NCBI RefSeq assembly: GCF_010093445.1
Contig: NZ_PDWW01000006.1
Coordinates: 1-64,000 of the forward strand
From: Pseudoxanthomonas japonensis
Lineage (GTDB): Bacteria > Pseudomonadota > Gammaproteobacteria > Xanthomonadales > Xanthomonadaceae
DNA: 64,000 bases
Reading direction: 5' to 3'
Of the stretch, positions 35,077 to 43,267 are shown piece after piece (positions within the stretch are counted from its first letter, which is position 1; each line of letters opens with the position of its first letter). The position numbers were made by a program, and so were the translations under genes. Below the pieces are notes generated by a model, which was not told the DNA's origin, did not search any database, and saw only the letters and a list, made by a program, of their open reading frames with translations.

Positions 35077-35123
35077 GCCCGCTCCGTCATGTTGCATGGC
35101 CGCCCCGCTGCCGCACCGCAAAA

Positions 35124-35138
35124 TGACACCGGTTACCA
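35124..35138. promoter_or_regulatory. Operator-like near-palindrome upstream of kduI
   Basis: TGACACCGGTTACCA, 76 bp before the kduI start, in the 137 bp gap after the LacI-type gene. It shares TGACACCGGTT with the site at 30203-30218 and TGACACCG with the kdgK site. Confidence 0.62.
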
Positions 35139-35213
35139 AAGCTTTTAGACTCCCTTCCCACGACCTTCCCGATGCCCTGTCCAAGGGCGTCCGCACCAAA
35201 CGGAGCCACGCCC

Positions 35214-36062
35214 ATGTTCTGCAAGACCTACCACGCCACCCATCCGGACATGATGGACGGCGCCAGCAACGACCAACTGCGCGACCGCTACCTGATCGGC
35301 AACCTGTTCGTCGACGACACGGTGCAGCTGAACTATTCGCACAACGAGCGCTTCGTGATCGGCGGTGCCGCACCGGTGTCGAAGAAGGTCGACCTGCCGC
35401 GCCAGACCGAGCCCGCGTCGGCCGCCGGCAAACCGTTCCTGGAGCGTCGCGAACTGGGCGTGATCAACGTCGGCGGCGGCGCGGGCAAGGTCACCGTCGA
35501 CGGCACAACCTATGCGCTGGGTCCGAAGGATGGCCTGTACGTGGCGATGGGCAGCGCCGACGTGGTGTTCGAGTCCGACAATGCCGCGAATCCCGCCAAG
35601 TTCTACCTGACGTCGACGCCGGCGCATGCGCGCTTCGAGACCAAGCAGCTGTCGATCAAGGACGCCGTGGCCTTGGAGCGCGGCGCGCTGGAAACCAGCA
35701 ACGAGCGCACGATCTACCAGTTCATCGTGCCGGCCACCTGCCAGTCCTCGCAGCTGCTGCTCGGCCTGACGGTGCTGAAGACCGGCAGCGTGTGGAACAC
35801 CATGCCGCCGCATCTGCACGACCGCCGCAGCGAGGTCTATTTCTACTTCGACCTGGCCGAGAACGACCGCGTCTACCACTTCATGGGCGAACCGGAAGCG
35901 CAGCGCCACATCGTCGTGCAGAACGACGAAGCCGTGGTGTCGCCGCCGTGGTCGATCCACATGGGCTCGGGCACCAGCAACTACGCCTTCATCTGGGCGA
36001 TGGGCGGCGAGAACCTGGACTACACCGACATGCACGTGCTGGACATCTGCCAGCTGAAGTAA
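35214..36062 (+). CDS. kduI: 5-dehydro-4-deoxy-D-glucuronate isomerase
   Basis: 282 residues (E. coli KduI is 278). It isomerises 5-keto-4-deoxyuronate, formed from unsaturated galacturonate, to 2,5-diketo-3-deoxygluconate. Cupin-type metal site residues lie in [19 protein letters not shown], with a further His in [26 protein letters not shown] and ELGVINVGG are family-typical. ATG at 35214 is chosen since CGGAG lies about 8 bp upstream; a longer frame back to 35172 is unsupported. It is the first gene of a kduI-kduD-acetylesterase series. Confidence 0.96.
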   Translation: MFCKTYHATHPDMMDGASNDQLRDRYLIGNLFVDDTVQLNYSHNERFVIGGAAPVSKKVDLPRQTEPASAAGKPFLERRELGVINVGGGAGKVTVDGTTYALGPKDGLYVAMGSADVVFESDNAANPAKFYLTSTPAHARFETKQLSIKDAVALERGALETSNERTIYQFIVPATCQSSQLLLGLTVLKTGSVWNTMPPHLHDRRSEVYFYFDLAENDRVYHFMGEPEAQRHIVVQNDEAVVSPPWSIHMGSGTSNYAFIWAMGGENLDYTDMHVLDICQLK

Positions 36063-36077
36063 GAGACGTAGCGTAGA

Positions 36078-36145
36078 GCCGAGCTTGCTCGGCTGAACCA
36101 CCATCCGAAGCCGATGCATCAAGCGCAGCGGAGCGAGCTCCGCTC
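36078..36145. repeat. Two short hairpins between kduI and kduD
   Basis: AGCCGAGCTTGCTCGGCT at 36078-36095 and AGCGGAGCGAGCTCCGCT at 36128-36145, each an 8 bp stem with a 2-base loop. They resemble the short palindromic intergenic elements frequent in Xanthomonadaceae. They have no T-run and may affect mRNA stability more than termination. Confidence 0.7.
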
Positions 36146-36178
36146 CACCAGCAGCGCACCACACCGAGGGAATCCACG

Positions 36179-36937
36179 ATGGCAAGCAATCCGTTCAGTC
36201 TTGAAGGCAAGATCGCGCTGGTCACCGGCGCCAACACCGGCCTGGGCCAGGGCATCGCCGTGGCACTGGCCGAAGCAGGTGCCGATATCGCGGCGGCCGG
36301 CATCGTGGAAGCCGCCGAGACCGGCGAAAAGGTGCGTGCGCTTGGCCGGCGATTCCTCAACCTGGAAGCGAACCTGATCAGCATCGATCCGGTCGAGCGG
36401 CTGGTGAAGGAAACCGTCGACGGCCTGGGCGGGCTGGACATCCTGGTCAACAACGCGGGCCTGATCCGTCGCGCCGACGCGGTGGACTTCAGCGAGAAGG
36501 ACTGGGACGACGTGATGAACGTCAACATCAAGTCCGCGTTCTTCATGTCGCAGGCGGCTGGCCGCCACTTCATCGCGCAGGGCAGCGGCAAGATCATCAA
36601 CATCGCGTCGATGCTGTCGTTCCAGGGCGGCATCCGCGTGCCGTCGTACACCGCGTCCAAGAGCGGGATCGCCGGCATCACCCGCCTGCTGGCCAACGAG
36701 TGGGGCGCCAAGGGCATCAACATCAACGCCATCGCACCCGGCTACATGGCCACCGACAACACCGCGCAACTGCGCGCGGACGAAGACCGCAACAAGGCGA
36801 TCCTGGACCGCATCCCGGCCGGGCGCTGGGGCGAGCCGTCGGACCTGGGTGGCACGGCCGTGTTCCTGTCCTCGCGCGCGTCCGACTACGTCAACGGCGC
36901 GGTCATTCCGGTCGACGGTGGGTGGCTGGCGCGCTGA
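36179..36937 (+). CDS. kduD: 2-dehydro-3-deoxy-D-gluconate 5-dehydrogenase
   Basis: 252-residue short-chain dehydrogenase that reduces 2,5-diketo-3-deoxygluconate to KDG with NAD(P)H. The cofactor loop is GANTGLGQG (about residues 18-26), followed by NNAG (LVNNAGLIRR), catalytic Ser in IINIASMLSFQGG, YTASKSG (Tyr-x-x-x-Lys), and SRASDYVNGAVIPVDGGWLA at the end. Length and order match KduD. It follows kduI after 116 bp holding two hairpins and supplies the substrate for KdgK encoded at 24185. Confidence 0.95.
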   Translation: MASNPFSLEGKIALVTGANTGLGQGIAVALAEAGADIAAAGIVEAAETGEKVRALGRRFLNLEANLISIDPVERLVKETVDGLGGLDILVNNAGLIRRADAVDFSEKDWDDVMNVNIKSAFFMSQAAGRHFIAQGSGKIINIASMLSFQGGIRVPSYTASKSGIAGITRLLANEWGAKGININAIAPGYMATDNTAQLRADEDRNKAILDRIPAGRWGEPSDLGGTAVFLSSRASDYVNGAVIPVDGGWLAR

Positions 36938-36961
36938 CGCAACGGAATCCGCTCGGGGAGC

Positions 36962-37028
36962 TGTGGGAGCGACGTCAGTCGCGAAACAGGCATCCCGGTA
37001 CGTCATCGCGAATGACATCACTCCCACA
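36962..37028. repeat. Inverted pair of 23 bp REP-like elements
   Basis: TGTGGGAGCGACGTCAGTCG... at 36962-36984 and its inverted copy at 37006-37028 match in 20 of 23 positions and could form a long hairpin downstream of kduD. GTGGGAGCGACGTC-type elements are a known repeat style in Pseudomonas and Xanthomonadaceae genomes. Confidence 0.78.
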
Positions 37029-37050
37029 CACGCCATGGAGAAGATCGCCG

Positions 37051-38172
37051 ATGTTGCGCCTGTTCGCTCTCGTCGCTCTTCTCGGTTGTTGCCTGCCGGC
37101 GATCGCCGCACCCCCGAGCCAGGTCTTCATCGCGGGTGATTCCACCGCCAGCCACTACGGCCCGGAACGTGCGCCGCGCGAGGGCTGGGGCCAGCAGCTG
37201 CAGGGCTTCCTCGACGAGGATGCCTATGTCGTCCGCAACCATGCGCAGAGCGGGCGGAGCTCTCGAAGCTTCGTCGTCGAGGGCTGGTTCGACGGCATGG
37301 CGAAGGCGATGCGCCGCGGCGACGTGCTGCTGATCCAGTTCGGGCACAACGACGAGAAGATCGAAGACCCCACCCGGTACAACGAGCCGCAACGCGCGTT
37401 TCCCGAGTGGCTGTTGCGCTATGTATCGCTGGCCCGCGACAAGGGCGCCACGCCGATCCTGGTGACGCCGGTGGCGCGCCGCAAATTCGACCGCGGTCAG
37501 CTGCTCGATACGCACGGCCTGTACGCGCAGGCGGTGCGCGACCTTGCGCAGCGCGAGCAGGTGGGGCTGATCGACCTGACCGCCCTGAGCATGGACTGGC
37601 TGCGCGCCGCCGGCGACGAGGCGAGCAAGGCGTACTTCATGCATGTCCCGGCACAGGACCAGCAGGACGACACCCATTTCCAGCAACGCGGCGCGGTGAT
37701 GGCCGCGTGCCTGGTCGTCGCGGGCTGGAAGCGGATCGATCCCTCGCTCGCCGCGCATGTGACGCGCGATACCGACTGCGGCGCGCCGGACACCGCGCTT
37801 GCCGATCGAAAGGCACAGGCGAACCCATCGCTCGTCGTGCACGAAGGGGACCTCGCCACCGACCAACCCGGTCCCCATGGCGGCGCAGGCGCTACCACGG
37901 CCTACCCGTTCTTCAGGGACGCGCCGGCCCTGGGCTTCGAATTCCGCAAGCGGGTGCTGCACAAGGGCGCCGGTATCGGCCTGCACCAGCACCACAAGGA
38001 TGAGATCTACTACGTCCTCAGTGGCCGCGGCATCTACGAGCTGGACGGCAAGACGCAGGAGGTGCGAGCCGGCGATGCGATGCTGACCCGCCCCGGCAGT
38101 ACGCACGCGATCCGGCAGGACGGCGACGACGACCTGGTGCTGCTGATCATGTACGGGAAGAAGCAGGAGTGA
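37051..38172 (+). CDS. SGNH/GDSL acetylesterase fused to a C-terminal cupin
   Basis: 373 residues with a signal peptide (LRLFALVALLGCCLPAIAA, cleavage near residue 20). Residues about 24-235 are a rhamnogalacturonan-acetylesterase-like SGNH hydrolase: block I IAGDSTAS (nucleophile Ser), block III IQFGHND, block V DDTHFQQRGA (Asp and His). After a linker, residues about 285-370 form a cupin (GIGLHQHHKDEIYYVLSGRG, VRAGDAMLTRPGSTHAI) with His/Glu metal ligands. In the locus it would remove acetyl groups from pectin in the periplasm; the cupin's job is unknown. GGAGAAG precedes the ATG at 37051. Confidence 0.85.
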   Translation: MLRLFALVALLGCCLPAIAAPPSQVFIAGDSTASHYGPERAPREGWGQQLQGFLDEDAYVVRNHAQSGRSSRSFVVEGWFDGMAKAMRRGDVLLIQFGHNDEKIEDPTRYNEPQRAFPEWLLRYVSLARDKGATPILVTPVARRKFDRGQLLDTHGLYAQAVRDLAQREQVGLIDLTALSMDWLRAAGDEASKAYFMHVPAQDQQDDTHFQQRGAVMAACLVVAGWKRIDPSLAAHVTRDTDCGAPDTALADRKAQANPSLVVHEGDLATDQPGPHGGAGATTAYPFFRDAPALGFEFRKRVLHKGAGIGLHQHHKDEIYYVLSGRGIYELDGKTQEVRAGDAMLTRPGSTHAIRQDGDDDLVLLIMYGKKQE

Positions 38173-38178
38173 GTGGAC

Positions 38179-38233
38179 AGGAGTGAGGAGTGAGTGAGAG
38201 CAGGCTTCCGCTCACTCCTCACTCCTCACTCCT
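38179..38233. repeat. GAGTGAG-type inverted repeat between convergent genes
   Basis: AGGAGTGAGGAGTGAG-containing arm at 38179-38198 and the complementary CTCACTCCTCACTCCTCACT... arm at 38211-38233, separated by a 12-base loop. It lies just after the acetylesterase-cupin stop and just before the end of the next minus-strand gene, so it may stop or stabilise both transcripts. There is no T-run. Confidence 0.7.
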
Positions 38234-38239
38234 CTCCGC

Positions 38240-38701
38240 TCACTTCTCGGCCACCGGCGCCGGACGATCCCAGCGCCGATAGGTCGCCTCGAGTGCGCTG
38301 CGCAGTCGACGGTACTGCGCACTGCCCGGCTCCGCCTGCAGGCGGCCCGCCACGGCCTTCCAGCCACCCTCATGGTCGCGCGACCACTCGCGCACGACGG
38401 CGCGACAGGGTTGGCCCACGATCTGCGCCAGCGCGCAGGCCATGAAGATGTCGCCGGCCGTCCAGTCGGGTTGCTGCTGCATCGCTTCCACGTAGGCACG
38501 CGGCACGGCGTAGTAGCGCCCCATCTCGTCCGCGAACGCCGCGGGGTAGCGGCTCGCGTACTCGTTGATGTCGGCGAGATGGCGGTCGATCGCGGCATCG
38601 CCGCTGGCGGGCACGTACGCATCCGCGTCCTGCGCGGACACAGGCCAGGCCATGGCCAGGCAGCAGCACAGGATCAGGGAAGTAAGGGGCGCGCGCTTCA
38701 C
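38240..38701 (-). CDS. Secreted hypothetical protein
   Basis: 153 residues starting at GTG 38701, which places a good signal peptide (LTSLILCCCLAMAWPVSA) at the start, cleaved before QDADAYV. No ATG in frame fits. The mature part is mostly helical with conserved-looking YYAVPRAYVEAM and GDIFMACALAQIVGQPCRAVV; I recognise no named family. It is convergent with the acetylesterase-cupin gene and 37 bp downstream of the HAD gene on the same strand. Confidence 0.72.
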   Translation of the reverse strand: MKRAPLTSLILCCCLAMAWPVSAQDADAYVPASGDAAIDRHLADINEYASRYPAAFADEMGRYYAVPRAYVEAMQQQPDWTAGDIFMACALAQIVGQPCRAVVREWSRDHEGGWKAVAGRLQAEPGSAQYRRLRSALEATYRRWDRPAPVAEK

Positions 38702-38738
38702 GGGGGCATTGTGCCCCAGCGGCGCCGCGCGGGTGCGG

Positions 38739-39461
38739 TCAGGTCGCCGGCATCGCTTCGATGGCCGCCAGCGCATCCGCCACCTGTCCCGCGTTCTCCA
38801 CCACACGCAGCCGTGGCGCGTCGGCATCGACCCCATGCTCGGTCTCCAGCGCCCAGGTGACGTGGTACGGCATGTGGATGCCCCAGCCACCCAGCGCCAG
38901 CACCGGTTCGATGTCCGATCGCAGCGAGTTGCCGACCATCGCGAACTCCGGAGGCGCGACATCCAGCTCGCGCAATACGCGCGCGTAGGTGGCCTCGTCC
39001 TTCTCGGACACCACTTCGATGCGATGGAACAGGTCGGTCAGCCCGGACTGCGCGATCTTGGCCTCCTGGTGGAACAGGTCGCCCTTGGTGATCAGCACGA
39101 TTTCGTGGTCGGCGGCGATCCGTTCGACGGCGTCGCGGATGCCGGGCAACAGGTCGACCGGATGCTGCAGCGTGGCGCGCCCGATCTCGATCACGCGATG
39201 CAGGTCGCGGGCGCTGATGCGCTCGCCGGTTACCTGGATGGCGGTCTCCAGCATCGACAGCGTCATGCCCTTCACGCCGTAGCCGAAGATCTTCAGGTTG
39301 CGGCGCTCGACCTCCAGCAGGTGCTGGTGCGTGCGCGCATCGGCTAGATCGACGTAGGCGCCGACGATCTGCTCGAAGTCCGCTTCCGCCTGGCGGTAGT
39401 AGTCCTCGCTCTTCCACAGCGTATCGTCGCCGTCGAAACCGACCCATCGGATGCGTGCCAT
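38739..39461 (-). CDS. HAD-superfamily hydrolase
   Basis: 240 residues, cytoplasmic phosphatase-type protein. Motif I VGFDGDDTLW (nucleophile Asp), motif II IVLITKGD, motif III Lys in VVSEKDEATY, and motif IV NSLRSDIEPVLALGGWGI are all present, so it should be an active Mg-dependent phosphohydrolase; the substrate is not predictable. ATG at 39461 (MARIRWVGFDGDD) is used because the motif follows directly; a longer frame is unsupported. Confidence 0.88.
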   Translation of the reverse strand: MARIRWVGFDGDDTLWKSEDYYRQAEADFEQIVGAYVDLADARTHQHLLEVERRNLKIFGYGVKGMTLSMLETAIQVTGERISARDLHRVIEIGRATLQHPVDLLPGIRDAVERIAADHEIVLITKGDLFHQEAKIAQSGLTDLFHRIEVVSEKDEATYARVLRELDVAPPEFAMVGNSLRSDIEPVLALGGWGIHMPYHVTWALETEHGVDADAPRLRVVENAGQVADALAAIEAMPAT

Positions 39462-39521
39462 GGAATACCCGCCCTTCACTCCGTACGAAGGCCGCGAAGG
39501 ATAGCAGCCGCCCGTCCGCGC

Positions 39522-39555
39522 AAAAGAAAGCGGCCGCCCCGGCAGGGACGGCCGC
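39522..39555 (-). terminator. Terminator after the proline-rich lipoprotein gene
   Basis: On the minus strand GCGGCCG, a 12-base loop and CGGCCGC are followed by TTTCTTTT, about 30 bp past the stop at 39588. Confidence 0.78.
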
Positions 39556-39587
39556 CTGTGGATGACCACGGCAGGCGTTGCCCGCGA

Positions 39588-39878
39588 TCAGCCACCGGAG
39601 CTCGGCGGCGATGCGCTGCCTTCAGCCGGCGGCGGCGTGGTCTCCGGCGCGTTCGGGTTGGCCGGCGGCGGCAGGGTCGGATCGGTAGGCGGCACGGCCG
39701 GGTCCGTGGGAACCGGGGGCGGCGGCGTCATGTTGTCGGTCGGCGGGGTGGTTTCCATAGGCTCGGACGGACTGGGCGGCGGCGTGTCTTCAGGTTTCGG
39801 TCCGCAGGCCGTCATCAGACCCGCGCTCAGCAGCGCCAGACCAAGGCCCATCGTCAGTCGGTGAGTGGAAGGTTTCAT
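39588..39878 (-). CDS. Proline/threonine-rich small lipoprotein
   Basis: 96 residues. A lipoprotein signal (LALLSAGLMTAC, lipobox Cys at about 25) is followed by a low-complexity mature part made of Pro, Thr and Glu/Asp (PTDPAVPPTDPTLPPPANP). It is probably an extended, unfolded outer-membrane-attached peptide; no function is assignable. A terminator follows. Confidence 0.75.
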   Translation of the reverse strand: MKPSTHRLTMGLGLALLSAGLMTACGPKPEDTPPPSPSEPMETTPPTDNMTPPPPVPTDPAVPPTDPTLPPPANPNAPETTPPPAEGSASPPSSGG

Positions 39879-39919
39879 TGGGTTCCTCCATGCGTTCGTG
39901 CGTGGGAAGCGCGATGGCG

Positions 39920-40246
39920 TCAGGGCGTACCCTGCGCGTGCACCGCGTACTCTTCGGGGGTCAGACGACCATCGGCGTCCTTGTCGAGCGTGCCGAACAC
40001 CTGCGCGAGCGGCGGATCGACGGCCGCCTCGTCCTTGCTGATCACGCCGTCCGCGTTCTGATCGAGTTCGTCGAACGGGCGCGGCGCGGTGGTCGGTTTC
40101 GTCGTTGTCGTGGCAGGCGTTCCGGCTCGCCGGGCAGCGTCTTCGGCCTGGCTCTGCGCGCCGGCCAACGGCGTCAGGGCAAGCAGCATCGCGGCGACCG
40201 CCACGCCCAGCAGCGGTAGCTCCTTCGTTACCGTCTTGGTCTTCAT
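39920..40246 (-). CDS. Periplasmic EF-hand protein
   Basis: 108 residues starting at ATG 40246, preceded by GGAGGG. It has a signal peptide (GVAVAAMLLALTPLAGA) and two EF-hand loops: DQNADGVISKDE and DKDADGRLTPEE, each with the calcium-ligand pattern D-x-N/D-x-D-G. It probably binds calcium in the periplasm. It resembles the next gene upstream (40365-40739), apparently a tandem paralogue. Confidence 0.85.
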   Translation of the reverse strand: MKTKTVTKELPLLGVAVAAMLLALTPLAGAQSQAEDAARRAGTPATTTTKPTTAPRPFDELDQNADGVISKDEAAVDPPLAQVFGTLDKDADGRLTPEEYAVHAQGTP

Positions 40247-40278
40247 GCGTCCCTCCTGTGACCGCGTACTCCAGGAAT

Positions 40279-40309
40279 GCAAAGGGCGGCGCTGGTGGCC
40301 GCCCTTTGC
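40279..40309 (-). terminator. Strong hairpin between the two EF-hand genes
   Basis: A perfect 12 bp stem GCAAAGGGCGGC/GCCGCCCTTTGC with a 7-base loop, 56 bp beyond the stop of the upstream EF-hand gene. There is only a short A/T end and no long T-run, so it may attenuate or stabilise more than terminate. Confidence 0.65.
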
Positions 40310-40364
40310 CCGGACGACGCCGGCGCCTCGTCGCGCACGGCGTCGCCCTCGTGACGGCGCTTGC

Positions 40365-40739
40365 TTACTTCTGCTGGTCGCCGTAGTTCTTGCTCACGAA
40401 CGCCTTGTACTCGTCGGGCGTCAGCGAACCGTCGGCGTTGGCATCGGCCTGGTCGAACACCTGGCTCAGGCCCGGGTTGGCCGCGGCTTCTTCCTTGCTG
40501 ATGTTGCCGTCAGCGTTGGTGTCGACATCGGCCCAGCCCTGCTTGGCCTGGGTCGCGCCCGCGTCGCTGCTCTGCGTCGGCGTGGTGGCCGAACCCGTGG
40601 CCTGCTCGGCGCTCTGCTCGGTCTGCTGCTGGGCCTGCGCCGCGTCTTCGGTCTTCTCCTGCGCAAACGCCAGCGGCATGGCCAGCGCGGCGCTCAGGGC
40701 GACCAGGGCGATCAGCGGCTTGCGGTTGTTATTCGTCAT
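40365..40739 (-). CDS. Periplasmic EF-hand protein (paralogue)
   Basis: 124 residues from ATG 40739. It has a signal peptide (LIALVALSAALAMPLAFA), a Gln/Ala-rich stretch (AAQAQQQTEQSAEQATG), then two EF-hand loops: DTNADGNISKEE and DANADGSLTPDE. The layout matches its neighbour at 39920. The longer frame from 40838 has no signal peptide at its start and is less likely. Confidence 0.85.
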   Translation of the reverse strand: MTNNNRKPLIALVALSAALAMPLAFAQEKTEDAAQAQQQTEQSAEQATGSATTPTQSSDAGATQAKQGWADVDTNADGNISKEEAAANPGLSQVFDQADANADGSLTPDEYKAFVSKNYGDQQK

Positions 40740-40944
40740 GTCAGTGCTCCGTTCTGTAGGGAGTGCGTCCGATTGCGCACGGCCCCACCTTGCCCCCGGG
40801 CATCTGAACGAAATTTGCTTCGCGACATGAACGTGCACGCATGCTTAACCCCGCTGTCGAAGGGATCGACTAGACCGGTGTTAGGCGCTCGTGAGCGCCG
40901 CGTCAGCGCCTCGTCGAATGCGTGACGGCGCCCCGGGTTTCCCG

Positions 40945-41340
40945 TTACGCATCCGTTTTTCCGGTGCCGTCCGGCGCAGGATCGGCCGCGGTTTTTTTGC
41001 TGAACCATTGCCAACCCAGCACGACACCGCTCAGCGCACCGGCGATTTCCAGCACCACGCGCGAGCCGAGACCATCGGGATCGTGGATGCCCTGCAGCGC
41101 GATGCGCGCGTACAGCGGTGACTCGAGCCGCGCGATGCCCAGGTAGAACATGTTCCACGCGTCCACACCGGCACCGATGACCACGGCGGTGACGCAGGCC
41201 CAGCCGATCGCATGCCCAGTCGACCAGCGCATCTTCCCGCTCAGCCAATGCCAGAACAGGAAGCACAGCAGACCGACGAGCAGCGCGATCACTCCCGCTT
41301 CCAGCGCGCCCAGCAGGCCGTAGTGGAGCGGCAGGTTCAT
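40945..41340 (-). CDS. Hypothetical inner-membrane protein
   Basis: 131 residues with three hydrophobic helices (LLGALEAGVIALLVGLLCFL, AIGWACVTAVVIGAGVDAW, VVLEIAGALSGVVLGWQWF) and a short charged tail. ATG 41340 (MNLPLHYGLLG) is used. I recognise no family. It stands alone on the minus strand, with the plus-strand reductase-like gene starting 167 bp away. Confidence 0.72.
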   Translation of the reverse strand: MNLPLHYGLLGALEAGVIALLVGLLCFLFWHWLSGKMRWSTGHAIGWACVTAVVIGAGVDAWNMFYLGIARLESPLYARIALQGIHDPDGLGSRVVLEIAGALSGVVLGWQWFSKKTAADPAPDGTGKTDA

Positions 41341-41507
41341 CGCGGGATGCCCCACAGGCAGAAGGGGATGCAGGGAATGGCGTGGCGGGGCATACGGAAT
41401 TCCGGGTCATCGGGCCACGCCCGTCGCTGCCGAAGGGTAACCGATGCCGTCCATGGTTCCGGCCGCAGGACTGGCAAGATGACGTACTCCTCCCATCGGA
41501 CATCGAC

Positions 41508-42143
41508 ATGACACGTGTACTGCTGGCCGGTGCCACCGGCCTCGTCGGCGAGGCGGCGCTGCAGCGTGCGCTCGCATCGCCGCGCGTGCAGCAGGTGGTC
41601 GCACCGACGCGACGGCCGCTGGCGCCGCATCCCAGGCTGCTCAATCCGGTCGTGGACTTCGATGCCCTGCCTGCCGATGCCGACTGGTGGCGGGTGGACG
41701 CCGTGGCGTGCGCGCTGGGCACCACGATCCGCGATGCCGGTTCGCAGGACGCCTTCCGCCGCGTGGACCACGACTATCCGCTGGCGATCGCGCGCCACGC
41801 GCACGCACATGGCGCAGCCACGTTCGTCCTCGTATCGGCGATGGGCGCGGATGCGGGTTCGCGCGTGTTCTATTCGCGCACCAAGGGCGACGTGGAGGAC
41901 GCGCTGGCCGGGATCGGCTTCGCGTCGTTGACCCTGCTGCGTCCCGGCCTTCTGGGTGGAGAACGCCGGCAGCATCGCGGTGGCGAGCGCATCGCGCTAC
42001 GCGTACTCGGAGCGCTGGACGGCGTGCTGCCGCAGCGCTATCGCATCGTTCCCGCCGATCGTGTCGCCGACGCCTTGCTGCACGCGGCACTGGATGCCAG
42101 GCCGGGGCGGCACGTCATTCCCTCCGAGCGCCTGCTGCGCTGA
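41508..42143 (+). CDS. NAD(P)-binding oxidoreductase-like protein
   Basis: 211 residues with an N-terminal Rossmann motif MTRVLLAGATGLVGEAALQ (GxxGxxG) and TFVLVSAMGADAGSRVFYSRTKGDVE, the Ser/Tyr-x-x-x-Lys-like arrangement of atypical short-chain reductases of the NAD(P)H-binding (HTATIP2-like) type. The substrate is unknown. ATG 41508 is chosen since it opens the Rossmann fold; upstream frame sequence is not conserved. Confidence 0.82.
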   Translation: MTRVLLAGATGLVGEAALQRALASPRVQQVVAPTRRPLAPHPRLLNPVVDFDALPADADWWRVDAVACALGTTIRDAGSQDAFRRVDHDYPLAIARHAHAHGAATFVLVSAMGADAGSRVFYSRTKGDVEDALAGIGFASLTLLRPGLLGGERRQHRGGERIALRVLGALDGVLPQRYRIVPADRVADALLHAALDARPGRHVIPSERLLR

Positions 42144-42152
42144 CGGCGCGGG

Positions 42153-42602
42153 TCAGGCGCCCTCGTCGTCGGCCAGCACCTGCACGCCATCGGCGACGAT
42201 GCGGTACTCCACGTCCGGCACGGCGGCGCCGGACGTCTCCTGTGCCGTGTGCCGCTGCGCCTCCGCGGACAGTTCCACGCGCGACAGCACGCCATGCACC
42301 TGCGCGGGACCTCGCACGTCCTTGGGCACGTAGAAGTCATGGTCGCCCAGCAGCACGCGGGCGCCCTGCCCTTCGTCCTCGAGCATCACCCAGCAGCCCT
42401 TCTTCTGGCAGACATCGACGACGCGACCGCTGAACACCCTGGCCTGTCCGACATGCGCAGCAGGGTCGGCCAACGCGGTGGCCAATGACACCGCCATGCC
42501 GCCTTGCGGCAGGTCCGCGCCGAACTTCTCCCATTGCGGTGAGGCGGCTGCCGAGGCGGCGCCCGTGAAGAACAGCATTCCCGTGATGGCCCAACGACGC
42601 AT
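42153..42602 (-). CDS. DUF4920-type periplasmic protein
   Basis: 149 residues from ATG 42602. It has a signal peptide (WAITGMLFFTGAASAAA) and a small beta-rich domain with the family's GRVVDVCQKKGCWVML signature containing two Cys, then DHDFYVPKDVRGPAQVHG. The function is unknown; the Cys pair suggests metal binding or a disulfide. It is convergent with the oxidoreductase gene (9 bp apart). Confidence 0.78.
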   Translation of the reverse strand: MRRWAITGMLFFTGAASAAASPQWEKFGADLPQGGMAVSLATALADPAAHVGQARVFSGRVVDVCQKKGCWVMLEDEGQGARVLLGDHDFYVPKDVRGPAQVHGVLSRVELSAEAQRHTAQETSGAAVPDVEYRIVADGVQVLADDEGA

Positions 42603-42647
42603 GCCTGCATCCTCTTCCGGAGTCGCCGCGATCATACGTCGCGCGCG

Positions 42648-43154
42648 CTACTGGAGCAGCCCGTGCGGCAGCACCTGCAAGCGGTGGACGCCTGCGGTGG
42701 ACAGCACGGCGGCGACAGCCCGTTCCAGCAGTGCGTCATCCGTATCGTCGATCACCAGCAGGACCTCTCCGGCCTCGATCTCGCGCCGGTAATCCCGACG
42801 GACTTCGCTGGGCACGGCCGAGCCGGCCAGCGAGGCCGCCCACATGCCGACGCAGCCACCGATCACCACGCAGACGGCCACACCGGCCCAATGGATGCCG
42901 ACGGCCGGTACCAGCATGGCGAGAAGTCCCAACACCAGGCCCAGTCCGGCACCGCCGACCAGGCCGCGCACGGCGGCGGGCTTGAAATCGGTCGGCGCGG
43001 CTTCCTTTTCATCGTCAGGCACCTGCTCGACTTCGATCTCCGAACGCCCGACCAGCGCGGCATGGTCGGGATCGATGCCGGCACCGATGGCCTGGCGCAT
43101 CGCCACCTCGGCAACGGCAACGGAGGGAGCGCTGAATACTCGACGATGCTTCAT
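42648..43154 (-). CDS. Hypothetical protein with a central double membrane span
   Basis: 168 residues. A soluble N-terminus is followed by GLVGGAGLGLVLGLLAMLVPAVG and WAGVAVCVVIGGCVGMWAASLA (a glycine-rich hairpin through the membrane), then a C-terminal domain (VLLVIDDTDDALLERAVAAV). The pattern is like bacterial proteins with a central glycine-zipper hairpin; I cannot name a function. ATG 43154 is chosen; a longer frame starts at 43190. Confidence 0.68.
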   Translation of the reverse strand: MKHRRVFSAPSVAVAEVAMRQAIGAGIDPDHAALVGRSEIEVEQVPDDEKEAAPTDFKPAAVRGLVGGAGLGLVLGLLAMLVPAVGIHWAGVAVCVVIGGCVGMWAASLAGSAVPSEVRRDYRREIEAGEVLLVIDDTDDALLERAVAAVLSTAGVHRLQVLPHGLLQ

Positions 43155-43267
43155 GGCGGTCTCCTGCCCGGCTCGGAATGACCGGGCCACCGCGACACGC
43201 TAGGCGCGCTGCCGCGCACAGGGGGTGAAGAACGGCGGCGCAACCCAATGCGCCCGCAATCCCGACG

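Noticed and set aside
42485-42496. ATGACACCG match to the pectin operator
   Set aside because: It lies inside the DUF4920 coding region, lacks the right-hand half and is near no sugar gene.
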